NCBI RefSeq assembly: GCF_000447295.1
Contig: NZ_KE650771.1
Coordinates: 2,250,469 to 2,314,468, forward strand
Reading direction: 5' to 3'
Source: Fischerella sp. PCC 9431
Lineage (GTDB): Bacteria > Cyanobacteriota > Cyanobacteriia > Cyanobacteriales > Nostocaceae
DNA: 64,000 nucleotides
Shown here: one piece after another, positions 9,914 through 17,630 of the stretch
Layout: each line of letters starts with the position of its first letter
How positions within the stretch are numbered: the first letter of the stretch is position 1
Notes under the pieces: generated by a model
Database searches by the model: none
What the model saw: only the letters and a program-made list of their open reading frames with translations
Told to the model about the DNA's origin: nothing
Program-made: the position numbers and the translations under genes

Positions 9914-10254
9914 CAGCCACCCTCTTTTAAGTAATACTTCAAGATTTCTTATTAACAATTGACAACAAATATATAAGTGCTTTAATACACTAAGTGCTAG
10001 GAGTAATGTTAATCTTATTATATGCTTTTGCTTTATTTTTTTACTTTGAATATTTATTTATGATTTTGCTTAATTGATTACTTATACCAATTTATATTCA
10101 GTGTATTTAGTATATCTTGAGACAGCTTGAACAAAAAGACTTTGAAATCCGGGTAAAGTCATTACTTTAAACTTAAGCGATCGCAATTTTTCATTTTTTC
10201 ATAATGATATATTTGTGGGACGATCCAGATAGTTCATCCCACAACAAGAAATTA
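9914..10254. other. A/T-rich spacer, no gene seen
   Basis: About 340 bp containing the promoter region of the HlyD-like gene and the terminator hairpin of queA at its left-strand end. I see no ORF or repeat of note. Confidence 0.5.
10213..10244 (-). terminator. Hairpin downstream of queA
   Basis: TTGTGGGA and TCCCACAA, 8-bp arms around a 16-nt loop, 11 bp beyond the queA stop on the minus strand. The T-run is weak. Confidence 0.5.
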
Positions 10255-11457
10255 CTATATTGTTGCTTCTGGCAAAATCAACATCGCATCACCAAACGAG
10301 TAAAAACGATATCGAGATGCTATCGCTTCTTGATAAATATTTAGCAATCTTTGCCTACCAATTAAAGCACTCACCAACATCAATAAACTCGAACGTGGTA
10401 AATGAAAGTTAGTAATCATACCTTCTACTACTCGCCATTTATAACCAGGATAAATAAATAAATTAGTCCTACCACAAAATGGTTGCAGTTCACCTTTAGT
10501 TGCTGCTCCTTCCAAAGCACGGACTACCGTCGTACCCACAGCAATAATACGACCACCAGCCGCCTTAGTAGCATGAATTTGTTCTACAGTATTTTGAGGT
10601 ACTTCTATCCATTCTTCATGCATTGTGTGGGTAGTAACGTTTTCTACTTCTACCGGACGAAATGTTCCTACACCTACGTGCAATGTTACAAAAGCTTGAT
10701 TAATATTTTGTTCGCGTAACTTTTGTAATAATTCTGGAGTAAAATGCAGTCCTGCGGTGGGAGCAGCAACTGCTCCTGGATTTTGAGCATACACTGTTTG
10801 ATACTGTTCACTTTGAGCTTCGCTTGTTGTGATGTATGGTGGTAGAGGTATTTCACCAAATGCATCCAGCAATTGCAGCAAAGAAACTTCTTCTGGTAGT
10901 TCAAATTGTAGCAAACGCCCTCCAGTTGCAGTATCGCTTGCGATGACAGTCGCAGTTAAGGAAGAAGACGGGGAGACTCCGAGACAGGGTGACGCGGAGA
11001 TATTTTCTGATTTTTTCTCTGTGTCTTCTTTCCTGTTCTTCGCTGTGAAAACAATTTTTGAGCCACGTTTAAAACGTTTTCCCGGTTTGACTAAAGCTAA
11101 CCAACAGTTGTGCTGTCTTTCCTCTAGCAGCAATACTTCTACTTCTGCTCCTGTTAACTTCTGACCGTATAAGCGGGCTGGAAGCACTCGTGTATTATTC
11201 ATCACTAGTAAATCCCCCGGTCGTAGGATTTCTGGTAAATCTCGGAAGATGTGGTGTCGGGGTGCAACTTCTGTACCTACATTCTGAGAATTTACAACTA
11301 GCAGTCTAGAACTATCTCTGGGAACTACTGGGTTTTGAGCAATTAGTTCGGTTGGTAATTCATAATCGTACCCAGCTAATGAGAGATCTAGCTCAGAATT
11401 TTCTGGTGTTTGTTCAGATATTAAATGAGAATTTGTTTTTGCGAGTTGTTCCTGCAT
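10255..11457 (-). CDS. queA: S-adenosylmethionine:tRNA ribosyltransferase-isomerase QueA, with in-frame repeat insert
   Basis: This 400-residue enzyme transfers the ribosyl part of SAM to preQ1-modified tRNA to give epoxyqueuosine. Diagnostic segments are YDYELP, the RDSSRLLVV strand, the [10 protein letters not shown] signature and the C-terminal [15 protein letters not shown]. It is longer than usual because residues 138-166 (29 residues between KIVF and LTATV) are encoded by a low-complexity, imperfectly palindromic stretch. That insert falls on a loop of the small beta-barrel domain and leaves the reading frame intact, so the enzyme is probably active. The ATG is clear; no ribosome site is obvious. 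Confidence 0.95.
   Translation of the reverse strand: MQEQLAKTNSHLISEQTPENSELDLSLAGYDYELPTELIAQNPVVPRDSSRLLVVNSQNVGTEVAPRHHIFRDLPEILRPGDLLVMNNTRVLPARLYGQKLTGAEVEVLLLEERQHNCWLALVKPGKRFKRGSKIVFTAKNRKEDTEKKSENISASPCLGVSPSSSLTATVIASDTATGGRLLQFELPEEVSLLQLLDAFGEIPLPPYITTSEAQSEQYQTVYAQNPGAVAAPTAGLHFTPELLQKLREQNINQAFVTLHVGVGTFRPVEVENVTTHTMHEEWIEVPQNTVEQIHATKAAGGRIIAVGTTVVRALEGAATKGELQPFCGRTNLFIYPGYKWRVVEGMITNFHLPRSSLLMLVSALIGRQRLLNIYQEAIASRYRFYSFGDAMLILPEATI
10960..11046. repeat. In-frame palindromic repeat inside queA
   Basis: 87 bp (29 codons) with GAAGAAGAC at one side answered by GTCTTCTTTC at the other, and inner GACGCGGAGA answered by TCTCTGTGTC. The words resemble stretches inside yraN, the acylase gene and cobB. 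Confidence 0.65.
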
Positions 11458-11595
11458 TTAGATTTTAGACTTTCTTAAACAAACTGATTGAAAATAGTAC
11501 GTTCTAAAAGAACTCTAAAGTATTGCCGACAAAATAGAATCTTCGACTTTAAGATAGATAGCATTAAGTACCACTGAAACAACTATATGAAAATT

Positions 11596-11633
11596 GGGTA
11601 AACCTCCCTATCTAAAAACGGGGGCTTTTACCC
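11596..11633 (+). terminator. Stem-loop in the leader of the 129-residue gene
   Basis: GGGTAAA pairs with TTTTACCC and is extended by CCTCC with GGGGG. It sits between the queA promoter region and the next plus-strand gene and would mask a GTG start at 11643, which is one reason to prefer the ATG at 11700. Whether it terminates or regulates is unknown. Confidence 0.4.
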
Positions 11634-11699
11634 TAGCAAGTTGTGACTCGCTCTACCAATAATAGAAATGTAGGATTGGCTTTGATCCCAAGCACCAAG

Positions 11700-12089
11700 A
11701 TGGAATACTTGTATTATCTGGCAAATGCCAGTCTCACTCTGAGGGTTGTTCAATACTTGCACGCTAAACCCCAAATACCTGTTTCCTTCATCACCGTAAT
11801 TCATCAAATTGATGGTTGGGTGGTTAGAGTCAAACTTAGAAAACAGGTATCGCCCCAAGAAGACGGTGACATTCGAGCTTTTTTGAATGAATTAGGAATT
11901 AGCTACGAACCGCCAATGCGAGTACAAATGGCACTTTGGAGTTTAGAGGCAGGTCAGTGTCCTGTTGATGTTATGCGTCGTTATCAAGTTGCTATTGTTT
12001 CTCATGGTAGCCCGGAAAAAGAGGAAATTGAGGCATTTAGACAACAATTTGTTAGGGGATTGGGTTATTGTCCAGAAACTTTGGCATAA
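11700..12089 (+). CDS. Conserved hypothetical protein
   Basis: A 129-residue soluble protein with no domain I can name. It begins MEYLYYLANASL, has a central beta-rich part (ITVIHQIDGWVVRVKL) and an acidic, helical C-terminus ending in a Gly-Tyr-Cys-Pro motif. A GTG at 11643 would add 19 residues but lies right behind a stem-loop, so the ATG is chosen. There is no signal peptide or membrane span. It is flanked by queA (divergent) and yraN (convergent) and stands alone. It looks like a real gene by codon pattern and hydrophobic spacing; its function is unknown. Confidence 0.6.
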   Translation: MEYLYYLANASLTLRVVQYLHAKPQIPVSFITVIHQIDGWVVRVKLRKQVSPQEDGDIRAFLNELGISYEPPMRVQMALWSLEAGQCPVDVMRRYQVAIVSHGSPEKEEIEAFRQQFVRGLGYCPETLA

Positions 12090-12093
12090 CGAA

Positions 12094-12120
12094 ATCAGTT
12101 ATCAGTTATCAGTTATCAGC
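12094..12120. repeat. Heptamer STRR, unit TCAGTTA
   Basis: Three to four tandem TCAGTTA units directly after the stop codon of the preceding gene; reverse complement of the array at 8833-8862. Confidence 0.75.
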
Positions 12121-12243
12121 TTTAAAAATTATAGGTCAGCCTTGAAATATAATTGGAGCAAGAAACGAAATGATGTATGAGGGTAATTGATAATTGGTAA
12201 TTGTTGATCATTTTTTCTAACAACAAAAAACTCACAGAAACCA

Positions 12244-12825
12244 CTACCCAAAATCATCGGCTAAATCAAAAGCCGCAGGAATGTATTCTTGCAATGTTAA
12301 TTTATACCCTGCTATATACGAGCTAATTAGGTTTTTTTCTGGAAATTTATCCTTACTAAATTTTGTTGATATTTGACGATAACTAACAATAGCAACGTCA
12401 AATCGACAAGGGTAATCTGCTTGATCAGGGTGTGCTACTAAAAACATCTGTGCTGTACGCCAAAGCTTAACTTGCTTTGATAAGGCGATCGCACTTTTTC
12501 CCCCCGCATCCCAATTTCTGGGACTGCGGGTTTTTACTTCGATAAACACCAGTGTTGGAGAGGTGGTGAGGGGGGACATGGGGGATAAGGGAGACAAAAA
12601 GGAAAGATTGCTCCCTTGTCCTTGTCCTTCTTGTCCTCCATGTCTCCCTTGTTCCGATATTCCCGCATCCTCTTCCACATACTGAGCAATAATATCAATT
12701 TCTCCCCAACGACAACGCCAGCGACGATCAATGATTACCCAACCTTGAGATTGTAAGCAATGTGCTACTAGGTCTTCTCCTGCGTTGCCGATATCGAGAT
12801 AATGGTAAGGAGAATGGTTCGTCAT
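12244..12825 (-). CDS. YraN/UPF0102-family nuclease-like protein with in-frame repeat insert
   Basis: 193 residues, against about 120-150 for most members. It has the Holliday-resolvase-like PD-(D/E)XK pattern: GNAGEDLVA at the N-terminus, Glu42/Asp44 in RWGEIDIIA, and Glu96-Val-Lys98 in FIEVKTRS. All catalytic residues are present. Residues about 58-90, between Asp44 and Glu96, are a Gly/Gln then Ser/Pro/Leu stretch encoded by an imperfect palindrome built of GGGAGACA-like words. The insert separates two core strands and should loop out. The physiological substrate of YraN is not established. The start lies 15 bp from the divergent pentapeptide gene. Confidence 0.88.
   Translation of the reverse strand: MTNHSPYHYLDIGNAGEDLVAHCLQSQGWVIIDRRWRCRWGEIDIIAQYVEEDAGISEQGRHGGQEGQGQGSNLSFLSPLSPMSPLTTSPTLVFIEVKTRSPRNWDAGGKSAIALSKQVKLWRTAQMFLVAHPDQADYPCRFDVAIVSYRQISTKFSKDKFPEKNLISSYIAGYKLTLQEYIPAAFDLADDFG
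12564..12662. repeat. In-frame palindromic repeat inside yraN
   Basis: The core arms at 12571-12585 (GGGGGACATGGGGGA) and 12635-12649 (TCCTCCATGTCTCCC) pair with only two mismatches. Between them lie GGGAGACAA and reiterated CTTGTC words. The whole stretch is translated without a stop in the yraN frame. Confidence 0.7.
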
Positions 12826-12840
12826 TGGTTAAAAGTTACA

Positions 12841-13350
12841 ATGAGTTCTAAGTTGAGCGATCGCATTACAATAAGCATACTAAGTGTGTTGTTTTTGGCT
12901 GTGATGGCTATCACAGTTGCTCTAGCTTTCCCTGAAAGTGCTGTGGCAATTAACTACAACAACCGAACCTTAGAAGCAGCTGATTTCTCCAAGCAGGATT
13001 TAACAGATTCTAGCTTCGATCATGCCAATCTTCGTAATAGCAACTTCAGTAATTCCAATTTGCGTGGTGTCAGATTCTTTTCATCAAATTTAACCTCGGT
13101 AGATTTCAGTGGCTCTGACCTCAGTTATACCGATTTAGAATCAGCACGGATGACTAAAGCCAATTTGACGAATGCAGTCCTAGAAGGCGCATTTACTACT
13201 GGCACTATGTTTAATGGAGCAATAATTGATGGTGCAGATTTCACTGATACTTACATCCGTGAAGACATGCTCAAGAAATTATGTGAAGTAGCTAAAGGCA
13301 CTAATCCAGTCACAGGACGGAATACTCGCGATACTTTGGCTTGTTCTTGA
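12841..13350 (+). CDS. Lumenal/periplasmic pentapeptide-repeat protein
   Basis: 169 residues from the ATG at 12841. ATGs at 12802 and 12814 are in frame, but the first overlaps the divergent yraN start and the second has its AAGGAG too close. A signal peptide (about residues 1-36, ending AVA) precedes roughly 14 pentapeptides of the A(D/N)Lxx type, then a conserved C-terminal tail ([18 protein letters not shown]) with Cys residues. This resembles thylakoid-lumen pentapeptide proteins shared by cyanobacteria and chloroplasts. The quadrilateral beta-helix is structural; its partner is unknown. Confidence 0.85.
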   Translation: MSSKLSDRITISILSVLFLAVMAITVALAFPESAVAINYNNRTLEAADFSKQDLTDSSFDHANLRNSNFSNSNLRGVRFFSSNLTSVDFSGSDLSYTDLESARMTKANLTNAVLEGAFTTGTMFNGAIIDGADFTDTYIREDMLKKLCEVAKGTNPVTGRNTRDTLACS

Positions 13351-13360
13351 TTGTTGGTAA

Positions 13361-13413
13361 CTTGGTGTCTTGGTGTCTTTGTGGTTAAACCACCAAGACA
13401 TTAAGACACGAAG
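13361..13413. repeat. Long inverted repeat between convergent genes
   Basis: Two 26-nt arms (starting CTTGGTGTCTTGG and ending GACACGAAG) pair with few mismatches around a single-base centre. The words (GTGTCTT, GACAC) recur in other dispersed palindromes here. It may terminate both the pentapeptide and acylase transcripts. Confidence 0.65.
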
Positions 13414-13419
13414 AGAATT

Positions 13420-15912
13420 TTAAGGAACTAATCTTAAACTTTCAGCAGCATTACTTGCTATATTTTTTTGTTCCCAAAGCATGGGATGATATTCAAACTT
13501 ACGCCAAGACTGGATCATATCGTCGTAATGGCGATGAAAAGCATGACCAGATTGTCCAGTTGTTTGAATGGCGACAGAATTATCCCAATTTGCTAAGTCT
13601 ACAATCATCCGCATTGATGGTAAAGAAACTACAGTGTAGTCTTTAGCTGCATTCCACCCAGTTGCATTGACAATTGAACCACCACCACCACTAGGGAAGG
13701 GGCCACGGTTAAAAAGTGCTTCAACAGGTGCAATACCTGACTTCCCTAAAGTTTGATTGCGGAAGGTGACAGTGTGGAGATTTCCCCAACGCCAGCGATT
13801 TGCATCTTTTCCCAAAGTTTGTCCTAGTTCGTCTACTGCTTCGGCAAAAGCTTGTTTAAAAATTTGGTCACGGTTTTCCACTGGAGAGGTTTTTTGATTA
13901 TCCCACCAATTGTTATTAGGTTGTTTCACCAATTGTCTGATGATTTCAAACCCGCGACTGCTACCGGTGGGTAAATAAGCTTCGGGTAGTTGATCGCTAA
14001 ATGTATCAGCTAAGAGATGTTTCCAAAATGCTGCAAAAATTGCCCCAGCATTACTGTCTTGACTTTGCTGAAAATCCCAATCTACTAGCAAACGCCGTAC
14101 TTTTTCCAAACGATGATCTGACATGGGAATTTTCAGGAGAATAGGCACTATATTTTCGGCAATTAAATTTTTATTATCTGCCTGCATTTTCTGCACATCA
14201 GCAACGGTAATACCATTTTTTTTGGCTGCGATCATTTCTACAATGCGCTGGGCGCGAAAACCATAATCCCACTCACTAGAAATCAGATAAGGATAATCTT
14301 CATCTACGGCTGCATTATTAGCAGTCACAATATAGCCAGATTCTGGATTAAATACTGAGGGAAGTTTCTCAAACTGAATATATGCTTGCCATTCAAAATC
14401 ATCTGTCCAACCAGGGACAGGGTATCGCCCATCTCCTGTTTTGCGAACAGGGATTTTACCAGGCATCTGGTAGCCAATATTGCCATCAATATCTGCGTAA
14501 ACAAAATTTTGTGCAGGTACATCAAAATCTCGCACTCCTGCGCGGAATTCTTGCCAATTTTGACTACGATTGATTTTGACAATTGCAGATGCCAAGGTTG
14601 AAGGTTCTAACGCAGTCCAGCGCAATGCTAAAGCATAATTTGCTGGTAAGTTAATTCCTACTGTTTGACGGAAGTTTTTTAAGGGAGCAAATGTGTCAGA
14701 AATAATTGGCCCGTGACGAGTGTAGCGGACTGTTTGTGTAACAGATTTACTGCCAGCAACTTGAATTTTTTCTGCTAGCAGTTTCATGTCAACCCATTTG
14801 CCATTTACTTCATATTGATTCGGATTATTGGGGTTGATTTTCTCAATGAACAAGTCCATCACATCTGCTTCTAAATTAGTTACTCCCCAACTAATACGGT
14901 CATTGTGACCGATAATTACTCCTGCCATCCCAGGAAAAGAAAATCCTGTCACATCGTAGGGACATACAGCAGTTTTTGGTAAACAATGTAAACCAACTTC
15001 ATACCAAATAGATGGCATTTGCACACCCAAGTGAGGATCATTAGCGAGGATAGGTTTACCAGTTGCAGTGCGTTTTCCTGAAATTACCCAGTTGTTGGAA
15101 CCTATACCATCACCTTTACCAAGGGCGAGGGGAGAAGAAAAGGAGGACGCGGAGAATCTATTTACATTACTCTCTGTATCTCTGCTTCCTCGTGTCCTCG
15201 TGTCTTTATTATTCCCTGCATCACCTACAATAACGGGATGATCGGCGGGATAGGGAGGAATAAATTGGTTTATTTGTTGTGATGTGAGGGTTTTGAGTAA
15301 GATACTGCGTTCAATTTCTGTGTCTAGGTTGTCGCCAAGATCGTAGGACATAACTTTGCCCCACGTAAGTGTATGTAAAAGTTGCCAAGGTTCGGGTTTA
15401 TATTTGGGATTGAGCAGTTTTAAGACAGCGTATTCTAAACTTAAGCCACTATCTTGATGATTGCCAAGATAGGTATTAATCCCAGCAGCATAAGCTTCTA
15501 GGATATTCTTGGTTTGTGTATCCATCTGCTGTATTTCTGTTTGGGCGACTCGCGCCCATCCCAAAGTACGCAGGAATTTATCAACATTTAGCTGTGACTG
15601 ACCAAACATTTCTGCTAAACGACCAGAACCTATGTGTCGCCAAAAATCCATTTGCCAGAAACGATCTTGAGCATGAATATAGCCTTGGACCATAAATAGA
15701 TCGTGGATAGTCTGGGCATAAATGTGAGGAATTCCTGATTGGTCGCGTCGGACTTCTACCTGTGCTTGCAATCCTGGTAATCTAATTTTGCCACTTTCTT
15801 GGGGCCAGGAATGGTGAATAGTGTAGGCGATCGCACCACTCATTACCAACATTACAACTAAAATACTGATGCTAATCCATTTCAAGATTTTGCTTTTGAA
15901 TAGCTTCTGCAT
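13420..15912 (-). CDS. Penicillin-acylase-family (peptidase S45) hydrolase
   Basis: An 830-residue Ntn-hydrolase precursor. A membrane anchor or signal lies at about 11-31. The alpha-chain part carries IPHIYAQ and QGYIHAQDRFWQMD, and the nucleophile is Ser272 in GIG-SNNW, after which maturation would cut. The beta chain has LANDPHLG, the GHNDRISWG motif and FNRGPFPSGG. It would hydrolyse an amide; penicillins are not necessarily the substrate, and some family members act on acyl-homoserine lactones. Residues about 234-261, immediately before the nucleophile, derive from a palindromic repeat and fall within the spacer peptide that this family removes. Location is probably periplasmic. Confidence 0.92.
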   Translation of the reverse strand: MQKLFKSKILKWISISILVVMLVMSGAIAYTIHHSWPQESGKIRLPGLQAQVEVRRDQSGIPHIYAQTIHDLFMVQGYIHAQDRFWQMDFWRHIGSGRLAEMFGQSQLNVDKFLRTLGWARVAQTEIQQMDTQTKNILEAYAAGINTYLGNHQDSGLSLEYAVLKLLNPKYKPEPWQLLHTLTWGKVMSYDLGDNLDTEIERSILLKTLTSQQINQFIPPYPADHPVIVGDAGNNKDTRTRGSRDTESNVNRFSASSFSSPLALGKGDGIGSNNWVISGKRTATGKPILANDPHLGVQMPSIWYEVGLHCLPKTAVCPYDVTGFSFPGMAGVIIGHNDRISWGVTNLEADVMDLFIEKINPNNPNQYEVNGKWVDMKLLAEKIQVAGSKSVTQTVRYTRHGPIISDTFAPLKNFRQTVGINLPANYALALRWTALEPSTLASAIVKINRSQNWQEFRAGVRDFDVPAQNFVYADIDGNIGYQMPGKIPVRKTGDGRYPVPGWTDDFEWQAYIQFEKLPSVFNPESGYIVTANNAAVDEDYPYLISSEWDYGFRAQRIVEMIAAKKNGITVADVQKMQADNKNLIAENIVPILLKIPMSDHRLEKVRRLLVDWDFQQSQDSNAGAIFAAFWKHLLADTFSDQLPEAYLPTGSSRGFEIIRQLVKQPNNNWWDNQKTSPVENRDQIFKQAFAEAVDELGQTLGKDANRWRWGNLHTVTFRNQTLGKSGIAPVEALFNRGPFPSGGGGSIVNATGWNAAKDYTVVSLPSMRMIVDLANWDNSVAIQTTGQSGHAFHRHYDDMIQSWRKFEYHPMLWEQKNIASNAAESLRLVP
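15130..15213. repeat. In-frame palindromic repeat inside the acylase gene
   Basis: About 84 bp with GGAGGACGCGGAGA on one side and TCCTCGTGTCCTCGTGTC on the other, forming an imperfect hairpin. It encodes a Thr/Arg/Ser-rich stretch just upstream of the autoprocessing site. Confidence 0.6.
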
Positions 15913-16513
15913 AGTTTATTTGGCAGATGATAAATTTTTAGATTCTTAACATTGTCTGTATTTTCGGTAATTTTATACATTTATTTTTGCAGTGTTCTTT
16001 AAAATATCTTTCCCTAGTATGGTTAAGCTTGCTTAGTAAACTTGTAGATTAAATAAAGAAAAAATTAAAAAATAAAATCCAAAAGATCTTTGAGTAATTA
16101 TACTCAAAGATAAGTTCGTAGTCAGAACTTTAGTCCTCATTATGGAACTTAAAATCATTATGTCAGTTGCATCAGTCTTGACTATTTTGAGCTTTAATCA
16201 GCAATCAAAATGAATTTAAATTAGTACTTATCCTTTACCTTTTATCTATCTACCTTAAGAAGCATATGCTTACTCAATTGTTGCAAATTATTTAGTTACC
16301 AATTTCCAGGTAAAGTTTATTTTCAATCAATGCAATAAGAATAAAAGTACTGTTAGCCTGTTTATGTAAGAGAAGACTAGTTTGAAATTGCTTAGAGGTA
16401 GATTTTGCTCTTAACAAGTTTTAACAATTGCTAGATTTAATTAACTTAAAAGAGACTGAGAAATTATTAAGATTAACTAAAAAAAATTATACTTATTGAT
16501 TTTCTAATTATTT
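15913..16513. other. A/T-rich spacer with one dispersed repeat
   Basis: 600 bp without a convincing gene. At about 16110-16135 lies GTTCGTAGTCAGAACTTTAGTCC, the reverse complement of the ACTAAAGT repeat family seen at 8.7 and 17.6 kb. A 23-codon ORF at 16142 has no ribosome site and is not called. Confidence 0.5.
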
Positions 16514-16873
16514 ATGTTGAACTTCTTGAAGCGAATTGGTAGTCGGAATATGAAACATTACTCTGATGCATGGATTGAAGAATGGTGCAAGGATAACGGC
16601 TGGACAGATTTATTTATTGAGCGCTGTAATAGTTACTGGGCTTTTCCTCCTGGTGCAGTAATGCCAGAACCAATTCCCATGCAAGTTCTCAGAGTCATTA
16701 AAGCTGAAAAAGGATTAACCTGTGAAGAACGTTTTTGGTCGCTCACAGCAGTAATTGCAACTATGATTGCAGCTTTTGTGACCTATTGGCTGAGATGTCC
16801 GATACCATTGGTTGCAGCTTTCGCTTTGAATGCAGTGACGGTGGCTCAACTTGAGGTTGAGGATGCGTATTAA
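16514..16873 (+). CDS. Small membrane-associated hypothetical protein
   Basis: 119 residues. The N-terminal 75 residues are soluble and Trp-rich (AWIEEWCKDNGW, YWAFPPGAVMPEPIP). The C-terminal third holds one or two hydrophobic segments (SLTAVIATMIAAFVTYWL and IPLVAAFALNAVTVA), so it is likely anchored in a membrane. The start could be the ATG at 16514 or 16550; neither has a good Shine-Dalgarno. I recognise no family. It has long spacers on both sides and no operon partner. Confidence 0.65.
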   Translation: MLNFLKRIGSRNMKHYSDAWIEEWCKDNGWTDLFIERCNSYWAFPPGAVMPEPIPMQVLRVIKAEKGLTCEERFWSLTAVIATMIAAFVTYWLRCPIPLVAAFALNAVTVAQLEVEDAY

Positions 16874-17040
16874 AAGAGGAGAATGGTTAAGAAATAAAGG
16901 AGAAAGAAAAGATTTATTTTTGATTTTATGCTTACAAAAGGTGCTGCGATCGCGGCACCTTTTGTAGTCACGAATTCCCCACAATGATAATTCCTGAAAA
17001 AGATTCATCGCCAAGCTGAAATAGACAAATCGCCTGATAG

Positions 17041-17451
17041 TTATGATTCTGGAATTACAGCAACGGCTTCTACTTCAAACAACATCGTATCCAGTGCAAG
17101 TCTAGGAACCGGAATCAATGTTTGAGTAGGTGCTTCATTCCCCCAGATAGCTTGCACTTGAGCAACTAACTGTTGAAGCTTGGATTCGTCGTGATTAACT
17201 ATCAGCGTCGTCAGCTTGACAACGTGTTCCGGGCGTGCGCCAGCAGCAGTCAACGCAATCTGGAGATTGGCAAAAGCCTGCTTCAATTGGGTAGCAAAAT
17301 CATCAACAAGATTACCATTTTCGTCTTCACCACCTTGACCAGCAATATAAATCAAATTTGCTTCGGGTGGCACAACCACTACATGGGTGTAGCCGTTGGC
17401 AGATGGATCATACAACCCTGTCGGATTGATACGTTGAAATTTTTTAACCAT
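17041..17451 (-). CDS. RidA/YjgF-like protein lacking the catalytic arginine
   Basis: 136 residues of the YjgF/YER057c/UK114 fold, seen in the N-terminal INPTGLYDPS, the central AGQGGEDENGN strand-turn and the C-terminal LFEVEAVAVI. Archetypal RidA deaminates reactive enamines with a conserved Arg in an ARS..EV..LP segment. Here the aligned segment reads APTQTLIPVPRLA, with Gln in place of that Arg, so this is probably a Rid-subfamily member without the RidA activity. The ATG at 17451 is chosen over a TTG at 17466. Confidence 0.85.
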   Translation of the reverse strand: MVKKFQRINPTGLYDPSANGYTHVVVVPPEANLIYIAGQGGEDENGNLVDDFATQLKQAFANLQIALTAAGARPEHVVKLTTLIVNHDESKLQQLVAQVQAIWGNEAPTQTLIPVPRLALDTMLFEVEAVAVIPES

Positions 17452-17565
17452 TGTTGCAATTCTCAATCACAAGGTACTTATATTACCCTTGTATTGGGGA
17501 TGTTGTCTGTATAATCGCGACTTCTAGCTACCAAAAATAGTATTAAATGAGACTTTTAATTAAAG

Positions 17566-17622
17566 GTTTGTAGTAAGCACTTTAGTGCTTAAAAAACAAG
17601 GACTAAAGTGCTTACTACGAAC
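17566..17622 (-). terminator. Long hairpin repeat downstream of the kinase-TPR gene
   Basis: 21-nt arms (GTTTGTAGTAAGCACTTTAGT and its complement, one mismatch) around a 15-nt loop. It belongs to the ACTAAAGT dispersed repeat family and sits 8 bp beyond the kinase stop, so it probably doubles as its terminator. Confidence 0.6.
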
Positions 17623-17630
17623 TTTTTAAG

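Noticed and set aside
10255-11457. queA as a pseudogene because of the low-complexity insert
   Set aside because: The frame is intact, all core motifs are present, and the insert is a multiple of three at a loop.
16142-16213. 23-codon hydrophobic peptide gene
   Set aside because: No ribosome site and no homologue recognised; length consistent with chance.
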